Assembly (NCBI RefSeq): GCF_900110245.1
Contig: NZ_FOCZ01000016.1
Span: 1-64,000 of the forward strand
Direction: 5' to 3'
Source: Niastella yeongjuensis
GTDB taxonomy: Bacteria; Bacteroidota; Bacteroidia; Chitinophagales; Chitinophagaceae
Length of the DNA stretch: 64,000 bases
The first letter of the stretch is position 1, and every line of letters begins with the position of its first letter. Both the position numbers and the translations under genes were made by a program. Shown piece after piece: positions 63,319 to 64,000 of the stretch. Under the pieces are notes generated by a model. That model had not been told where the DNA came from, did no database searches, and worked only from the letters and a program-made list of their open reading frames with translations.

Positions 63319-64000
63319 ATGATAAAACTAATTGTAACCGACCTCGATGGGACCCTGCTGAATGACCAACATGAAGTGCCTGAACGTTTTTGGGAAATGG
63401 CAGACCGCCTCTTCAGCAAAGGGATAAAATTGGCCATTGCCACTGGCAGACCTCATTTTAGCATCGCTGCTAAATTTCAGACAATAATAGACCAATTGTA
63501 TTCCATATCAGATAATGGTAGTCTTATTGTTCATGATAACACAGAGCTCCTTTCTAAATCACTGCCACCGCACGAAATTCAAGCATTGGTAATGGCAGCA
63601 CGCGGTGTCGACAATGCGTGGCCTATTCTTTGCGGAAGAGAGCAATGGTACCTGGAGAATTCAGATGAGGCCCTCATGAATGCCGTATTGGCCTACCACA
63701 GTAATTTTAAGGTTGTAAATGACCTTACAAAAGTAGAAGAAGCTTTCTTGAAGGTGACAGTTTACGATCAGGCAGGAGCGGAAACAAACAGCCATCCTCA
63801 CTATAAACATTTTGAAAACAGGTTAAAGATTGCCGTTGGTGGCGCAAAATGGCTGGATATTACCCGGACAGATGTTAACAAGGGGGAGGCTGTGCAACTA
63901 TTACAGTCATTGAATAATATTAGTCCCGATGAAACGCTGGTATTCGGTGATTTTATGAACGACTATGAAATGATGAAAACTGCTACCTACAGTTATGCCA
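63319..64000 (+). CDS. Cof-type HAD-IIB phosphatase (cut by window edge)
   Basis: The frame opens at ATG 63319 and runs off the right edge after 227 codons. MIKLIVTDLDGTLLNDQHEVPE carries the DxDGT nucleophile motif, LAIATGRPHFSI motif II, and VFGDFMNDYEMM motif IV (GDxxND) near the edge. NKGEAVQLL holds the motif III Lys. Family members dephosphorylate sugar phosphates, FMN or other small metabolites. About 40 codons are missing, judged by family length. Confidence 0.92.
   Translation, partial: MIKLIVTDLDGTLLNDQHEVPERFWEMADRLFSKGIKLAIATGRPHFSIAAKFQTIIDQLYSISDNGSLIVHDNTELLSKSLPPHEIQALVMAARGVDNAWPILCGREQWYLENSDEALMNAVLAYHSNFKVVNDLTKVEEAFLKVTVYDQAGAETNSHPHYKHFENRLKIAVGGAKWLDITRTDVNKGEAVQLLQSLNNISPDETLVFGDFMNDYEMMKTATYSYA

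Overview
The window looks like chromosomal DNA of a Bacteroidota bacterium, most likely a Chitinophagaceae relative. The evidence is a type IX secretion (T9SS) sorting domain on a giant secreted protein, an outer-membrane beta-barrel protein with a carboxypeptidase-regulatory N-terminus, RHS/toxin-immunity debris, a BlaI/BlaR1 pair, few Shine-Dalgarno sites, and promoters of the TTG-N19/20-TAnnTTTG type (best examples at 59370-59399 and 63264-63294). No rRNA, tRNA or CRISPR array was found.

Layout. (1) 1-8.9 kb is AT-rich accessory DNA. It holds an IS66 end abutting a headless tyrosine integrase, a minus-strand PD-(D/E)XK-like nuclease with a degenerate ABC-ATPase-like partner, a nucleotidyltransferase with a small overlapping partner, a HEPN gene carrying two in-frame stops, and a tight plus-strand cassette: XRE regulator, unknown 303-aa protein, PD-(D/E)XK-like nuclease, two-TM membrane protein, and a protein ending in an SSB-like acidic tip. 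(2) 9.3-12.8 kb is a redox-signalling operon: cyclic-nucleotide-domain histidine kinase, receiver/glutaredoxin-like/thioredoxin-reductase fusion, UBP-type zinc finger. (3) 12.9-15.7 kb is a TonB-type beta-barrel protein. (4) 16.2-24.6 kb mixes small secreted proteins with gene remnants, a transglutaminase-like operon, and a chimeric gene joining a nucleotidyltransferase fragment to an E1/JAB ubiquitin-system protein. (5) 24.7-29.5 kb encodes a 1619-aa multidomain T9SS cargo. (6) 29.9-51.2 kb is mostly ordinary core or household functions: S9 and S41 peptidases, BlaI/BlaR1, MsrB, Gre-like factor, methyltransferase, small oxidoreductases and their regulators. (7) 51.3-64 kb holds a membrane-anchored winged-helix regulator, a broken RHS toxin locus with a linked immunity candidate, an AraC regulator, a flavin oxidoreductase, a serine hydrolase, and a partial HAD phosphatase at the right edge.

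Two themes stand out. First, the window is rich in decaying genes: at least ten remnants were recovered by reading through stops or in other frames. Second, several intergenic regions carry clear regulatory or structural DNA: BlaI-type operators, HxlR-type operators, two matching Crp/Fnr-type boxes at the same distance from TTTG promoter elements, a 42-bp perfect palindrome built of 11-bp units, and a dispersed hairpin repeat with a compensatory base change. The best candidates for an undescribed system are the 6.0-8.9 kb cassette and the 1.0-2.6 kb nuclease/pseudo-ABC pair. Both are inferences from motifs and gene order, not demonstrated functions.
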